A DNA stretch of 64,000 nt from Opisthorchis felineus (taxonomy: Eukaryota > Platyhelminthes > Trematoda > Opisthorchiida > Opisthorchiidae). A program made the translations under genes and the position numbers. Below are positions 51,401-64,000 of the stretch, in pieces. Positions within the stretch are counted from its first letter, which is position 1; each line of letters begins with the position of its first letter. Under the pieces are notes generated by a model. The model worked only from the letters and a program-made list of their open reading frames with translations. It ran no database searches and had not been told where the DNA came from. Location of the stretch: NCBI GenBank assembly GCA_004794785.1, contig SJOL01008912.1, positions 195,182 to 259,181 on the forward strand. Reading direction: 5' to 3'.

Positions 51401-52635
51401 TTACGACATATTTCTGACAACATGGTGGGGTGGTGACCAGTGGTGTCTGGTCTGACTAGAATAAAAACCGGCGTATTTTGACTTTGACATTTTATTGGGT
51501 ACTCGACAGGTAAAATGAATATACGCATTTGGATTGATATCATGCCGGCGGTCAAGTACATGTGAGGTGATCGCGGTTTTAGCTGAATCCTCGAGCATAG
51601 TGAGGTTTTTGCCAAAGATTGCTCAAACATTCCCTTCTGACGTTGGTACGCTACACAACAGCAGTAGAATGAATGGCTATTTATATTTGGATGGTAGATC
51701 AGCAACATTTATTTGACATTTTGATTGTGCAAACTGTTCGCTGTAAGCCGAAATTCCAGGATCTCCCCGGAACCGTTCGTTGCAGGAATAGATGCAGCTA
51801 GCATGGGCAGCATCAGATCTGCTCATGTTGTTTACAGCAACCGATACAATCAGGCTAATTTGGTTTATAAACCTGTCGTCATTATAAAATACCTGGACGA
51901 ACTAAGAGGCCTGAATATGCAGGATAAAATGCCCGCAATGAATCCAAATGGCATGTAGTGATAGGAATCAATACCTTGGAAGACCAATGTAGATTTCTAT
52001 TAATACTTTAAAGTTTAGCAAGGAGCAAGGGACATACGGCCGGACACAATCATTCAATGGCAGTTTACCGTCTGAAACGTTGGCTGAGAAACCTATGACC
52101 TAATGAAGTCTTACTTCAAACCCCGCCTCCATTGCAATCATACTTCGATAACTTAACATTCCGACCAAGGTTCACAAAAAAAGATACTTCACTGCTGCCC
52201 ATTATGAACACGCGTAATTTCCATACATGCAACCGTCTTATCATTCGACAAGATTAGAATCCTATACTTTAACCTAAATTTGAATACAGTACTGCATTTG
52301 TGGAGCCAGATAAGCACATGATCTTGGTTCCGAAATTATGTTATCTACTGATTTTCCCCATACGTTAATCATATTAAATCTTATGGAGGCAAGAATTATT
52401 ATACATAATTAAGCTGAAAATTGCTGTAACCTTGCTTTTAAAGAAGCGCGCAAGTTTTACCAGATTGCGCTTTACTGGTAAGACTGTGGTGGATCTTACT
52501 GACACAGTATAGCATGTGAGTAGAAATCCTAAAATACCTGTGATATGTTTTGAGTGCTCTTTCTCGGTAAGCGCGTCCAACCGATTTTCCACTAAATAAT
52601 ATTTTCCAACTAAAGCATTCAACTTGCGCCAACAA
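51401..52635 (-). mobile_element. Possible Penelope-like element relic (polymerase start to endonuclease end)
   Basis: On the minus strand, the right-hand part (52635 to 52438) contains HMLYCVSKIHHS, resembling the LYGLPKIHKP block near the start of Penelope-like polymerases. About 1 kb further along, the left-hand part (51598 to 51401) contains SAKTAITSHVLDRRHDI, resembling the SAIAxHxxxxGHxI segment of the C-terminal GIY-YIG endonuclease. Order, strand and distance agree with one element. The region between (about 51.7-52.4 kb) showed none of the expected polymerase blocks, so it is heavily decayed or the two matches are unrelated. Confidence 0.35.
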
Positions 52636-52659
52636 TCGCCGCCAATTTGATACATATTT

Positions 52660-55600
52660 TACCCAATATATGTTTGCTTGGTAAGGATTTCATCCAGGAG
52701 TGACTCCCGTTTCCACTACGTACGTGTCAAGGTGGCTAGTCTGTGGCAAGTATGGTCCATGGTGGTCAGACTGTTATGGAGGACGACATGGATTTGGCGC
52801 TCCACAAACAAGGGAACAGCTGGGAGAGCCTGAGCCTTAGTAACTCAGAGAAACTTGCTGAAGATCTTGGATACATTTTTTTGTCAATACAGCCTGCGGA
52901 ACTGTTTCGTGAATGGAATTCACCAACGTGACCTTCCGCATTATATGATTACAGATGGTTTTACTGGTTCACGCAATTTATTGAACGTTTCTCATCTTTG
53001 GTAATCTGCGAAGGTTTCTGAGTCCTTTAGGAACTATGCACGGAACGCGATTAATTGCATTTCATGTATAATTCACGACATGCATCTCAGCAAGGTAGGA
53101 AATAGTGTCCGCATTTCACAAAAGTTATCGAGTAGATCACTGAAACTGTTGCCATCCTTTGCGGATGAGCAAGTCAAATATTATCTTCTAGAATATATTT
53201 ATTTTGTGAACCGTTTATTTTTTCAGCCACGTCAATACCTTGCATCTATAGTGCCACATTAGTAAGAGTACATTTACACTGTATGTTGAGGAAAGTTACC
53301 AATTTTTCCGTCCGCCAATTTACTGAACTTGTATTGTTTTGCAGTCACGAGGGTTTGAATATGTTGAACGTAGTCACCGACCCTTGTCAGATGACACGAG
53401 TGATAGCGAAGTTAATAGTGTTTAACCACTATGACTTAATCATATTCATGATCTTGACAGCTGATCTACCACATGAACTGAAACGAAGCTTGCATGAAAT
53501 GGAATAGCCAAATAGTTTTGTAGTGCCAAGTGAGTCACGTTGCGAGAAAATGCACCATTTCACATCCTCACGAACGTCGTTTACCAACCAATGTAGAAGG
53601 TGTTACTCCATTTTACAGTGTCCAAAGACGTCCCCAAGTATGTTGAAGGTATATTTAGTAAAGAAAAGTCGTCCAAAATGTAAAAAATGAGTATTCGCGC
53701 ACAACTTCATCATATTAACTCCATTGTTCAATGTTATAAATAATTTAGGATAACATCCAAGAGCAACTCATCGTGATTTGTTAGTTTTTTTGGTAATGCT
53801 CGAAGATTGAAGTATTCTAGTTACAACCTAGGAGAAAATACTCTACCTCCCATCCTGAATGTATCATACCCTTGGGGTTCATGATATGCTCTGTATATGA
53901 TATCTGAATACTTTGTGCAATTTTTAACGTAGAGAGATTACCACGCCACGCTCTATAAAAGCCGGCATACAGTCATCCCGACTGAGGTGTGGTATTTGAA
54001 AAATCGTTTTCGAACTTCGAACGACGGACACACCATTAGAGTACAACCCTAAAAATAAATTAACCGTTGAGAGCGTAGTCCCAGAACCAGAGCAGTTAGT
54101 GAAAATATAAATGCAAATAAATCCCGGAGGATTTATGTCGAGTGATGGTTCTCCATCCATATAGAAGAACAAAGTTCTTTCGTTGTCCGGCGAGTCCAAA
54201 TCAGAGGTTAAACGCTGATGCTTTTATTCTGTGGATATTTTTTCACGCCATTTACACTGAACATGTCACCACCTATTGAGGTTCGACCGAGAGTTGCTTC
54301 CTAGATTCTCTTTCTGAAGTAAGATAGTGACGCAGAACATTTTCCGCGAGACAAAACCGGACTTCCAACAGCCATATTTCTGAGGCAAAACATATATCAG
54401 AAATGTATGTTGTCGTGTGGACCGGCACGTATGTTTATGTGGGAACACGTGAAGGGGCTGACGACCCGTTTTGGTGTAAACTTTGGGCTCAGTTTTTGAA
54501 AAAAAGATGATGCTGATAATCAAGCAGTTCAAAGGGCAAACACAAAATATGGAGCAATTAGTGTAAAACGTATTATTTGATCGAACGCTTGATGCAGTTT
54601 GGGGGGCGCTGGCGTGATTACTGATGAGGGACGGTGTCAGTCGCACAGCACCAAAATTTCAGTAAGATAATTTTACACGCGTAACACCAAACAAACTCTG
54701 TTCCGAGCAGGCAGAGAATGGTTATAAAAACCAAAGTCTGGCGTGCATACTGTGACTCTGGTCATTGTCCTCGTGCCCAGCAACCTGGCGAGTAAACCTA
54801 AACTAACTGAGGCCTTTTTCGATCATATCCTCAGAAGCACACTCAGGATGCAGCTAAGCTGATGAATGCAGCGGCGTCTGGTATTTACATTTCTCGCACT
54901 AGGAAAATCTAATCTCTTCCAAAACTGTTTCCAGTGCAGTCAGCAAATGGCGGGCACACCTCCGGGAGCATTTGTTTAGGCTAAAAAATGGAGAATACAA
55001 AAGAACCCGCATTTACAAGTGAACTCAATCTAACTTGGCTGCACCATACTAGGCATCGTAGTCTGGGCTTATAGCCAGAGTTCTTAAAGTCGTACTGTGT
55101 CAAGCCAAAGTACGTCTGGCGTACGACCGAATGCGCAGAGAGAGCGCCAAGAACAGTGCCATGCTAAACTTACTTTGGAGGCTTCCACCCATACTGCAAC
55201 AGCGTACGACCCACGCTATCTGTGAAGGAGTTGGCAAATATTATCACTAGCTGTTACGGTCCTTTTACCTTTCCGATCTAGATCAAAGGAAGACCGCTTG
55301 TAAAATTTCGAATAGGTTCATATTTTTGCAAAAGTAATTCTATTGGAAAGAATGCGTTCAAACTTTTTCGATGTTGCTTCTTACAACTACCCATTATTAT
55401 TGAAGCATCATTCGGCAACCCATTCATAGTTTCGCTTTATTAGCGATGATCTTTGATGCCATGTTCCCGCTCACAAGGTTCATGCGTTCAGAAGTTTAGA
55501 ACAATCTACTTTTCACCTAGCCCATCTCATGGCATGCACACTGAAGTGTGCACATGCATCCGACCATATGCTACATATTTCATATGTCTCTGAAGGACTA

Positions 55601-58167
55601 GTATGGCACATGCGGATCCGCGGTTCGAAACATTTTACGGAACGCAACGTCTCAGCTTCAAATTGACATGCAGGATACTACCCTATTTTCAATAAGGATG
55701 TGGTTTATCAGATCTCAATTAGAATTATCAGCAACCGTGTTAATTATCCAACCAGAAAATTAAACCTTGCGATGTGCACAAAAATTTCAGCTCACGATAT
55801 GTTGAACCATCTTTTTCAATATAAGCTGTGTTGGTCAACACCAACTCCGCTTACTCGCTAAATCAGCAGGTTTTCCAAGTTCGTCATCTCACCGTCCAGA
55901 TTAGCATGCAGTAACAAGGCTTCAAATTACCCCGGGTGTTGGCGAACTTATGGTCAGCATAAGAAGCAATGATGCATTCATGAATGACAACTTTACCAAC
56001 AGTTTCAATGTGGTGGTTTTCATCGTAGAAATCATTCTGAAACTACATAAAAGTTTTTGAAACTTTGATAATATTTTTTTGCCGTGACAATTCCCTCAAC
56101 CGTTCATTGCGCATAAGTGTAGTAAACTGCAGATTCGCTACAGTTTATCGCGTGACAGTTGATTTCAAAATGCCCAAGGCTTGGCTGCATGAAGGTGTCT
56201 AAGTCCTGGACACCTGGTGATTGCAAAATCACATTTGTAGAGCGAATAATTGTCCTGTTGGTGTGAAATTTTGAAACACTTTGAGTTTGGAAATAAAATC
56301 AGTTCACCTGCAAATGAAAGGTCTCAACGCCTGAGTCTACACCGCACAAAGTTGTGGGATTAATTGTTGACGTGGAAGAAACGCACGATACAGCATCCCA
56401 AATACACTTGATGTAAGAAATGAAACACAATCACTCTCCCGTCAGCCTTCTGGGAACAAATCGGGAAAAATATTCTATTGGCAAAAAAAACTGATTTTGA
56501 AAGAAAACAACTCACGTATAACATGTTGTTGCCGCATTTCCTCTTTTTCTCCGCCATTTGTAATGTGCCTATCAAGGCCTAATGCATGCGGAACGGTGGG
56601 GCTCAATGTAGGTAGATAAGTTTTGTTTCCTGAAGCCACTGTGGCCTATTTGGCTTATCGGTGGGAGTGTCAGCCACGAAACATTCGGCATTTTATCTCG
56701 AAAACAGAATAAAAAACAATATTTTGACAGTATTGCAAATGAGGTGATACCCAGGCATTTGCGGATTGTGAATTGAGCAGGAAAAACCAGTTTTGCTAAT
56801 GTATCGGCGACATTTCATCGTCCAAACTGTGATGATGCTCGAAATAAACATTGTAAATTATTAAGATTAGGCACTCACTCACTCCTGGGCTACTGAATAC
56901 GTTCTGTAGAAAATAGCACTTTCCAGTGAATAACTGTTCACGTTTGGACTTTGCATTGCGCAATGCAACATCTCATCTACCTTGCGTGAAACTACAGAAC
57001 TTAACCGATTCCAGTTATCCGTAGCTTTATAGAGGAGACAATGAAAGTGGTTATTATGTGTAAGCAAGAAACCGTCGAAGATTTAGACGTTTGTCAGGAT
57101 AAACTCACGGTCTACTCTGTATCTGTTCATTTTTGTGCGATCAAAATAAATCCAAGCTGTCTGCCAAATTGTAACATAGATTGCCGTTAAATCAACTGCA
57201 CAAATAAAACAGCACGAACCTCACGGTAGGTAGTGCATTTCTACATTCTGTAAGTTCGGGCTACCAAGTGGCACCTAAGCCATACATGTGTGGCAGCACG
57301 ATCTGCTGCAAACCAGAAATGACATTTTGAAATGCCATAAGATATCTTCTTCTGTAAAGCTCTATGTGGATTCTTGGGCAAGTGCATGCTTTCAAGAGAG
57401 CTACGGTGGTCCCCATGGCCGCTTGTCGAAAGTAACCTGTGCTTATTATACGAAACACGTGAGAATGTTTGTCAGTTCGTATGAGCTAGACTAGCTCAAC
57501 TTTGCTGGACCATACGAATTCATCCACACTGCGTGCGAAACACATAACGTTTAGACATTTGTAACTGTTGGATCTAATTCTAGATGGGCGTACAAATGAA
57601 TGAAACCATTTCAATTATTTCATCTACCAAACCTGTTTTCTGAACAGCGCAACCAAAATCTGATATCGAAGTCCTACTTTCCGGTGTACGTACTCTTTTA
57701 ATGGTTCTGTAATAAATTTTGTTTTTTGAACAAGGCCTTTGAAAGCTTTCAACCACACCGTATTAAGAGACGTTGCATTATTAGACACACTCCAGGGTTC
57801 ACATGTCAACTGTAGACGCTATAAAAATTGGGCATAAAATTAGGACGTGCTCACATAAACTCAGGTGATCATGATTTTGCCTTCCAATGGAGTCAAATGA
57901 GTTTCTACGGCATAACAGTCCCCAATTGACAAATGGAACTGCAATAAACGTACTTTTGAATCAACCGTCACGAAATCGCTCCAAATGGCGCTTTATTTTT
58001 TGGTACTAAAATTGTATTACTGGACAAGCTGAATTTACGGAGGTGGGAAACATATTAGCCAATTTGATGATGAGTTCAAAACACAATCTTTGTCTTAATA
58101 TTTCCGTCTGACTTACATTCGAGAGATAGCGGGTTGAGTGATTCTGTTCACACTTTTGGGCCCATAG
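52660..58167. other. Intergenic, no assignable gene
   Basis: Minus-strand frames at 53924-54199 (91 codons) and 54266-54646 (127 codons) and a plus-strand frame at 52743-52931 were examined and not recognised. A short perfect inverted repeat (TGCACACT, two-base loop) lies at 55535-55552. Confidence 0.45.
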
Positions 58168-58297
58168 GGAGACGAAATACTGAACAATGTGCCCTGTGGA
58201 CAGTTCATGTACACTTCAGAAGTGTCAACAGTTAACATTCAGGCAGACACCAGCAAATTGATCCTCAAGGGAATTCCAAGTTTTAGACAAGCTTCAG
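58168..58297 (+). CDS. Candidate internal exon, unknown product
   Basis: The acceptor CCCATAG ends at 58167 and the donor CAG then GTGAGA follows 58297. One frame is open for 43 codons plus one base, and it opens exactly at the acceptor because the AG belongs to an in-frame TAG. The product begins GDEILNNVPCGQF and includes VSTVNIQADTSKLILKGIP, which looks like alternating beta strands. No family is recognised and no partner exon was found. The open frame continues past the donor to 58485, so a chance frame remains possible. Confidence 0.28.
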
Positions 58298-61200
58298 GTG
58301 AGATCGGAGCAGCTTGCCATCATCAGAAGGCCAAATTCTTTAGGCTTTTCCGGAGATCCGGATATGTGCTTGGTGTTCAAACTCTGACATTTCCCCTGAA
58401 ATCACACAAGTTGATCAGAAAAAATCTATCAACGCTCAACAACCGGCAACTAGAAAGTGCTTTATGTCATTTTCATTCATTGTAGCATTCTGTCATATGC
58501 AATTTCTAACGGGAATTCTATAGAGGAGTGAGTGCGCATAGCGCTGCTTTATAGCCCTGTCTGTGTTCACATAAACTTTGGAAGATTATTTGCGAACCCA
58601 AACGCTCTTCCAGAGCAATATGACGGAATCATGAGACGTGCAACGCCAGACTATGCTTTGAATAAATTGTTCATTTAGGTTTCCATTTTATTGCGTTTAA
58701 CTGGAATATGGTACAATTCATTGTCCACCACCGTCCTTCTCAATCTTGATTAAGGGCTTCAAAACACGGCTCTGTTCTGTGCCTGCAGCTGTCAGGACAA
58801 GTAACTAAGCGAGTAGTTCCTTGAAGTTTAAAATGTTCCTGGAATTATTAAATAGCAGATTATTCGCACGGTCGTGTCCACACTGAAATTGTCAAACCGC
58901 CTGTAAAACATGATGAAATCTAAGGTGGAATATGCAAGTGTGTTCCCCCGGCACAATTTGACTACTTCAATATATAGCGCTGCTGTGAAAACCAATAAGT
59001 GGTTCATGGAAAGAACATGGAGCTCAATAGTTTAAGCTGCTGGAAATACTTACAGACATACATGCATCAGTATTGCGTATGGCTGGGGGATCACTTTAGG
59101 AAGTGAACATAACCGACTTCAAACGCATCGCTCAACCTGCTAATGAATGGCCGTGCGGTTTGGAAATTGTTTCGAATTACTTGCACATTATGAGGTGGCC
59201 TAAGCGTTGTGTCAGTGCAGGATAATTCATTGGATAGAAGATCAAGGTAGCACAGAAACTTTGGCAGCATTGTGCGATTACAACCGAGATAACCAAGTTA
59301 GTTTGCCAGTAAACCTGCACCAAAAAATGTTACGCGAAAGTAAAGATTTCAATAATTTACAATGCTTGCTGTTGGGTAACATACTTAGGTATTAAATCAG
59401 AAGGACTAAAAAACGAACATCAAGAGCTTGATAATGAATTAACCAAACTGTATGTTGCTAGTGGACAAAAACTCGATTGGTGTGTGCGATTCACTCATAT
59501 TATTTGGGCTTTTCATTTTATTCGTTTCAAATAGCAATCCTCGCGCAAGCTGTTGTTTGCAATATACATGGCGCATATACTCTGATCAACGGACATTTCA
59601 TGGACATGTGTTTAATCACGCTCTTACACGAATATTTATTCCTCCTTCGTGCTTATTTATCCGGGTGCCAAATGCACCGGACGCGCTTTTCGAACTATAG
59701 TTTGGTTGATTCCCGAGTGTAATTATGCGCGTCACACAAGATTTTCCGTAAGACCTTCTGCTATTCCGCTGGAAACAACTATCATCCATTATCGTTGAAG
59801 AAATCGAACGTGCGGTCAGTATAATTATAAAAACAAATTTCGAAAGGATTTCACAACTGAAAATCCTTTCAGGTGTTTGGTAGAGAATGTTTATTAACAC
59901 AGAGAAGGAAACAATTATTTTTATCTTAATTTTATTATGGTGGTGGCACGCGTATGCTTGATGACACATTTAGACAAAGGACGCCTAAGTGCGGTGGATG
60001 TGCTTTACATTTTGTTTGATCCTTCGTGAGATACCACTCCCTGTGGAAATCACGTTTAGACAAAGCTGATGCTTGACAACTGTAGAAGCGCTTTCGAAAG
60101 GTAACCTATTTTCAGCAAGAGTTGATTTGTGGTAATGCATTTTAAATCAAACAAAAATGAACTGCTTCCATCGTCCGGTGGGCCCATAGGTATTGCATGC
60201 AAACCATCGCTCAAACGGCAGTCCAATACTCACGGAAATGAACGTTAAAACATTGCTTGTCGTAAACGTCTAGGCCATGTTTTTGCTGTTCAAACATCAG
60301 CCCCCGGAGAACAGCAAGAAAACAAGCATTTCTGGAAGGCTTGGAGTAAGCGAAAGTTTTGGTAACCTAACTTGCCAAAGTAAAGTCTGCATCAAATATT
60401 ATTCGTTGAGTTTTGTACGAGGGAAACTAACGCAGTATGCCTAGTTTCATAGACGAAAATGACGATTTGGGTTGGGCCGTCCAAACGTAATTTGCCCCAG
60501 ATTCTCACGGATAGTGAATGTAGCCTGATCAGGATAACTGTCTGGGTGACTGCAATTTATCCAGTGATGAAATATTCCCAATATGATCAAGCAGTAAAAA
60601 CATTTCGTTTGTGATAAAAGTTCTGCATGGCTTTCATAGTGGATCACCTGAAGGCATTTTTTTCGGGAGATTTTCTTCCAGGCTACTAAACCATCAACAT
60701 AGAGGTAATCTGCGAACCCGCAGTCCTCCGCATAAGCCACTCACTGCTATTGCTGTATAGTTCACTCGCATGCATTCTGTGTTTCAAGTTTATGCAATTT
60801 TATGCCCATTCTTTTTTCGATATGATCCAATGTTATGTACTAGGACAAACTTTGGTCAGGTCATCCCCTTCTTGCTCGGTGTAAAATTACTCTGATGTGG
60901 CCCCGAGGTGACTCTAGCATTCTCATTCCTTGATGAACTAACAGTCAGTCAATGTATGAGCTCACCGTAATGCAAGCTGATGGGCGAAGTTCCACCAACA
61001 AAATGACAGGTATCACAGAAACGTTGAACAATTAGGAAACAAGCCACCAAAAAATCGGAGTGCAGGTCCACAAACAAACATGAGCTGAATTCAGGCTTGC
61101 CACAAGCTACCTATATAAATAGGAGCATTTGGGTCGAAAAACATCACTCCACTGATGCACAGCAATGTATCTTACGCAGTGATCCTTTGATAACTTACTG

Positions 61201-62752
61201 CATCTTGCTACTTAGTGCAACACGCCCAACGTTAACAATAAAGTGTGGGTGGTCAGCATATTTTTGTAGATAATTCATACCCGCTTAGCGAAGTTTTGAA
61301 TATCGTCTTTGGTTTATCCATAAAATCCTAAATTTGCACTCTGTCCAGTTGAGCGCTCTCGCGTCACAGCCATTGCAATAGTTTGTGATTTAAATAAGAC
61401 ATCGTTTCAAGGTACATTTTCGGCATTTAGAAGTGGTCATTGTATTTGAGGTTTAGAATCTGACTCGCCCTATCTACTGTTGTGCAGTTTGATATTGTAT
61501 ACCTTACCATCGCACCTTGCAATAATAGCAAAGCTGCCTTTCTGAATGCTCCGATGCTAAAGATCCCTGCGGTTATGGCCCTTTGTGTAGAGTATGATCT
61601 TTGAGTGCAAGTTAATTGTGCTTCAAAACGCTATGCTTCTATCCCAAAGAAGGACAAAATGATTAATTGATGAGAATTCTCCCACCACAATTGCCAGTCG
61701 ACGTAAGTTAATTTGAACATTTTATTAAATTTGGTTCATCTTTTACATCAAGGAATCTCGCATATATATCTCGTCCAATATCTCACTTTGTTCAGGGGAA
61801 CCCAGAGCTATTTTTATTGTGTACAGGATAAAACGTCAAACACATTATAAAAGAAGTTGCAAGTGGAAGCGCTTTCAAACTTTGCGGCCATTATCCGGGC
61901 AGCGGCGGGCCCCAGGTAAGACAATGGCAGGTCAAATTAAACTATTTTTCCGAGGAGCTTAAGAGGCTACCACAAATTATCTTGCCAAGTGTTAGAATAA
62001 CGTAGAAATTGTCTATAGAATGGCACAAATGAAATGTATTTTCTGCCAAGCAGGACGACGAAGCCAGGCATAATTGTTAAATCCACTAGGTTTTCTGTAG
62101 AGGGTAATCATAGCTTCCTGCTAATTAGTGTGTTTCACTTCAGCGCAGTTGAGTTAAACACCGACGGACGACTACAGTGCATCCAGGCATCAGCAAATCG
62201 CCGAAATGTGTACTTCGTCAAAAGTTAAGGATTAAAAGCACGATCTGACAGCTTTTCAGACTTGCAGGCTAATATGTGAACGCGTGTGAGTGGGTAAATT
62301 TATTTAAGTTTCTCTTGAGGTTGATTTGTTCCATTGGATTAATCATTCAGACCGATGCTCCTAAATTAACCTCTGTCTTCAACAAAGACATAATTCCACT
62401 GAAATGTTCGAAAAAGTGCCAGCGGCTTTATCACTTACAGTGCACAGTTCATAATTCATTATTTTCCAGAAAACTCATCCAAACCAGAGTTTCCTAATAA
62501 AATTGAAGCACCATCGATCTGTGACATTCTAATGTATTGTGAGCAGTTAAATAATTTGAAATTGATGGGTCACATGATATAAAAAATCATTTGGATCCGA
62601 TCGGATATTCCAAGGGTTTGTAAAACATAGTTTCCGTCAGGTGGAGACAAATAATCTTCAAACTGAAAATGAGAGTCTCCGAGAGTGAACGATAATCATG
62701 ACCATTCAGCGTTTGCTACTTAGCCAACCTTACAAGAGTCCGTTGTTTTTCA
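58298..62752. other. Intergenic, no assignable gene
   Basis: Frames at 59207-59395 (plus), 59616-59969 (minus) and 60447-60740 (minus) are open but unrecognised. A possible 86-base exon at 61830-61915, between a good acceptor (GTGTACAG) and CAG GTAAGA, encodes only a short basic peptide. Confidence 0.4.
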
Positions 62753-63006
62753 TTAAGGATATCTACATGTTTTCCTTAATTTACTAGCCGACTGACCCCA
62801 GTTAACTGGAGGAAACGAATCACCCCGTACAATAATAATACCTTGGGCCAAATTTTGGAGAAAGCGATTGGTTGAACTGCTGGTATCAAACGGCATCTGA
62901 AACCATTCAGGGTTGTTTGAAGTAAAAGTAGTGCTGTGGTTAAGGTGTTTCACGTTCGTGGTGGATAGGCACATTGACGTAAGCCTGAACCGCACAAAGC
63001 ATCACT
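62753..63006 (-). mobile_element. Ty3/Gypsy-like reverse transcriptase relic
   Basis: On the minus strand, 63006-62953 reads SDALCGSGLRQCAYP, resembling the LDAxxGFxQ block. After a one-frame shift, 62935-62850 reads STTFTSNNPEWFQMPF, DTSSSTNRFLQ and a segment ending LAQGI. This matches the block LTTFxTPxGxFxFxRMPFGxSSAPxxFQ of Gypsy-type polymerases. Further on, GDSF stands where the catalytic DD would be, and SASKLRKT fits the HxxxLRxV helix. At least one frameshift and loss of a catalytic aspartate show it is inactive. Element ends were not located; the frame at 63474-63821 on the same strand could be an upstream part but is not recognisable. Confidence 0.6.
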
Positions 63007-64000
63007 AGGCACACAGTAAGCTACACAATTCTGGGACGATTGGGAATATTTTAATGAAAATTGTGCGGTCACTTTCGTTATCAATGCGGTTTCGCCTCTT
63101 GCAAAACAATAACTACTAAAGAGGAATAAAAGTAGTGAGAAAATAGCGCATTGCTCTGCTGCAATAGTCAATGTCGTTTGCATCTGGAACGATTTGATAC
63201 TCATCTCCAATGTGGCCAAAGTTAATGACAGACTGCAGTAGGTCTGTGCAAATATGTTGCGTTAATTTTCAGCCGTCTCGACTGCCTATTAGTCTGGGCT
63301 AAACATGAATTTTTCAAAGCAGTCTAAGCATTTCTGACATATTTAACAAATGTTTTCGCCATTTCGCACAATAATGTTAGTGTCCAAGGGTGGGACATAA
63401 GAGCATCCGTTTAACATTGGCAATTACTTAGGTAAGCTCTGTGGATTAGAACATTTATCTAAAGTAGAATAGTCTACGGTAGAATGTACCTAGAAAGATA
63501 GCTGCATGCTAAAATGCTAAAAACGGAGTCAAATATAATAAAACCGCCGCAAAAAATTCCAAAACTATGTCCGGCGGAGACAATCCAAATGAATGCGTCG
63601 TTAGGTGTCATTGGAATGGCCGAGTAGTGTCGACAGCTATCGATAATTCGTGCATGTACGTCGCGGATTGATGTTCGGTACAGCCTTTTCAGTTTCCCCA
63701 ACCTAATATGACCGAAGTGCCCAAGTGTTTCAACAAGTTCAATGATGCTGATAGCCTCCCTTAAATTATTTAGGCATAATTTATATACAAATGTCAACCG
63801 TCTTCTCCCGGAGGTACTCAATTCTATTTCATTCTCCGATGAGGTTCATAGAAGACATGCGAAAACCCGTCAGCGGAAGTTTAAGGTAGGGACAGGACGT
63901 TCGAACCATTTCATGTTAACTGCAATGACTGTTTCTCTTGTTGCCTTGTCACAGTACCAGGCGATTTCATTTTCCTATGCTTTTTCAGCAAAGCCGCCAC
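63007..64000. other. Unassigned, possibly upstream part of the Gypsy-like relic
   Basis: A minus-strand frame at 63474-63821 (116 codons, no ATG) is open. It would lie upstream of the reverse transcriptase relic on the same strand, where protease or capsid sequence is expected, but no motif of either is visible. Confidence 0.3.

Noticed and set aside
52733..52800. Frame reading CGKYGPWWSDCYGG, reminiscent of a thrombospondin type 1 repeat
   Set aside because: Too short, later cysteines absent, no splice acceptor in phase, and a different frame is open across the same bases.
53341..53420. Frame with NVVTDPC after TTTTGCAG, considered as another ML exon 2
   Set aside because: The phase differs from the ML gene and the second cysteine and glycine of the motif are missing.
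56640..56710. YRWE in a short frame, considered as another ML last exon
   Set aside because: The downstream cysteine and hydrophobic strand are missing and bases outside CGGTGGGAG do not match.
1..64000. Prokaryotic features, CRISPR arrays, tRNA or rRNA genes
   Set aside because: No long contiguous genes, ribosome binding sites, regularly spaced repeats or conserved rRNA blocks were seen; the gene structure is eukaryotic.

Overview
The window looks like nuclear DNA of an animal, probably an arthropod and possibly a chelicerate (tick or mite). The lineage is an inference. It rests on split genes with GT-AG introns, a TATA box and AATAAA poly(A) signals, a secreted ML/NPC2-like lipid-binding gene with decayed relatives, and relics of Penelope-like and Ty3/Gypsy-like retroelements. 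The DNA is AT-rich by eye. There are no prokaryotic operons, Shine-Dalgarno sites, tRNA or rRNA genes, or CRISPR arrays. No open frame exceeds about 156 codons, and at this composition a few frames of 120-150 codons are expected by chance, so length alone was not accepted as evidence.

One gene can be read with confidence: a four-exon ML-domain (NPC2-like) gene on the plus strand at 4504-6082. It has a TATA box at 4448, a signal peptide, all six family cysteines, consistent intron phases and a poly(A) signal 27 bases after the stop. Two relatives appear broken. At 41401-42431 (plus) the last two exons survive, with TGA in place of the fifth conserved cysteine, arginine in place of the fourth, and an early stop. 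At 21662-21975 (minus) there is an apparently intronless relic that shares 23 of 24 bases with the last exon of the intact gene.

A second possible gene lies at 22591-23786 (plus). Two phase-compatible exons encode a cysteine-rich end resembling a von Willebrand factor C domain, with AATAAA 32 bases after the stop. Single well-formed but unrecognised exon candidates lie at 16285-16502 (+), 28618-28759 (-) and 58168-58297 (+).

Much of the rest looks like old mobile-element debris. Penelope-like reverse transcriptase or endonuclease relics lie at 9983-10431 (-), 13278-13577 (+, weak), 14738-15058 (-) and 51401-52635 (-, weak). Ty3/Gypsy-like reverse transcriptase relics lie at 49111-49395 (+) and 62753-63006 (-). 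A possible hAT C-terminal piece lies at 30217-30400 (-), and a possible retropepsin end lies near 31000-31410 (-). An unidentified dispersed repeat of about 0.9 kb occurs twice in the same orientation (about 32158-33015 and 49455-50385), and one stretch of it keeps its reading frame between copies. The remaining sequence shows nothing I can assign. All assignments were made by reading motifs by eye; no database search was run.
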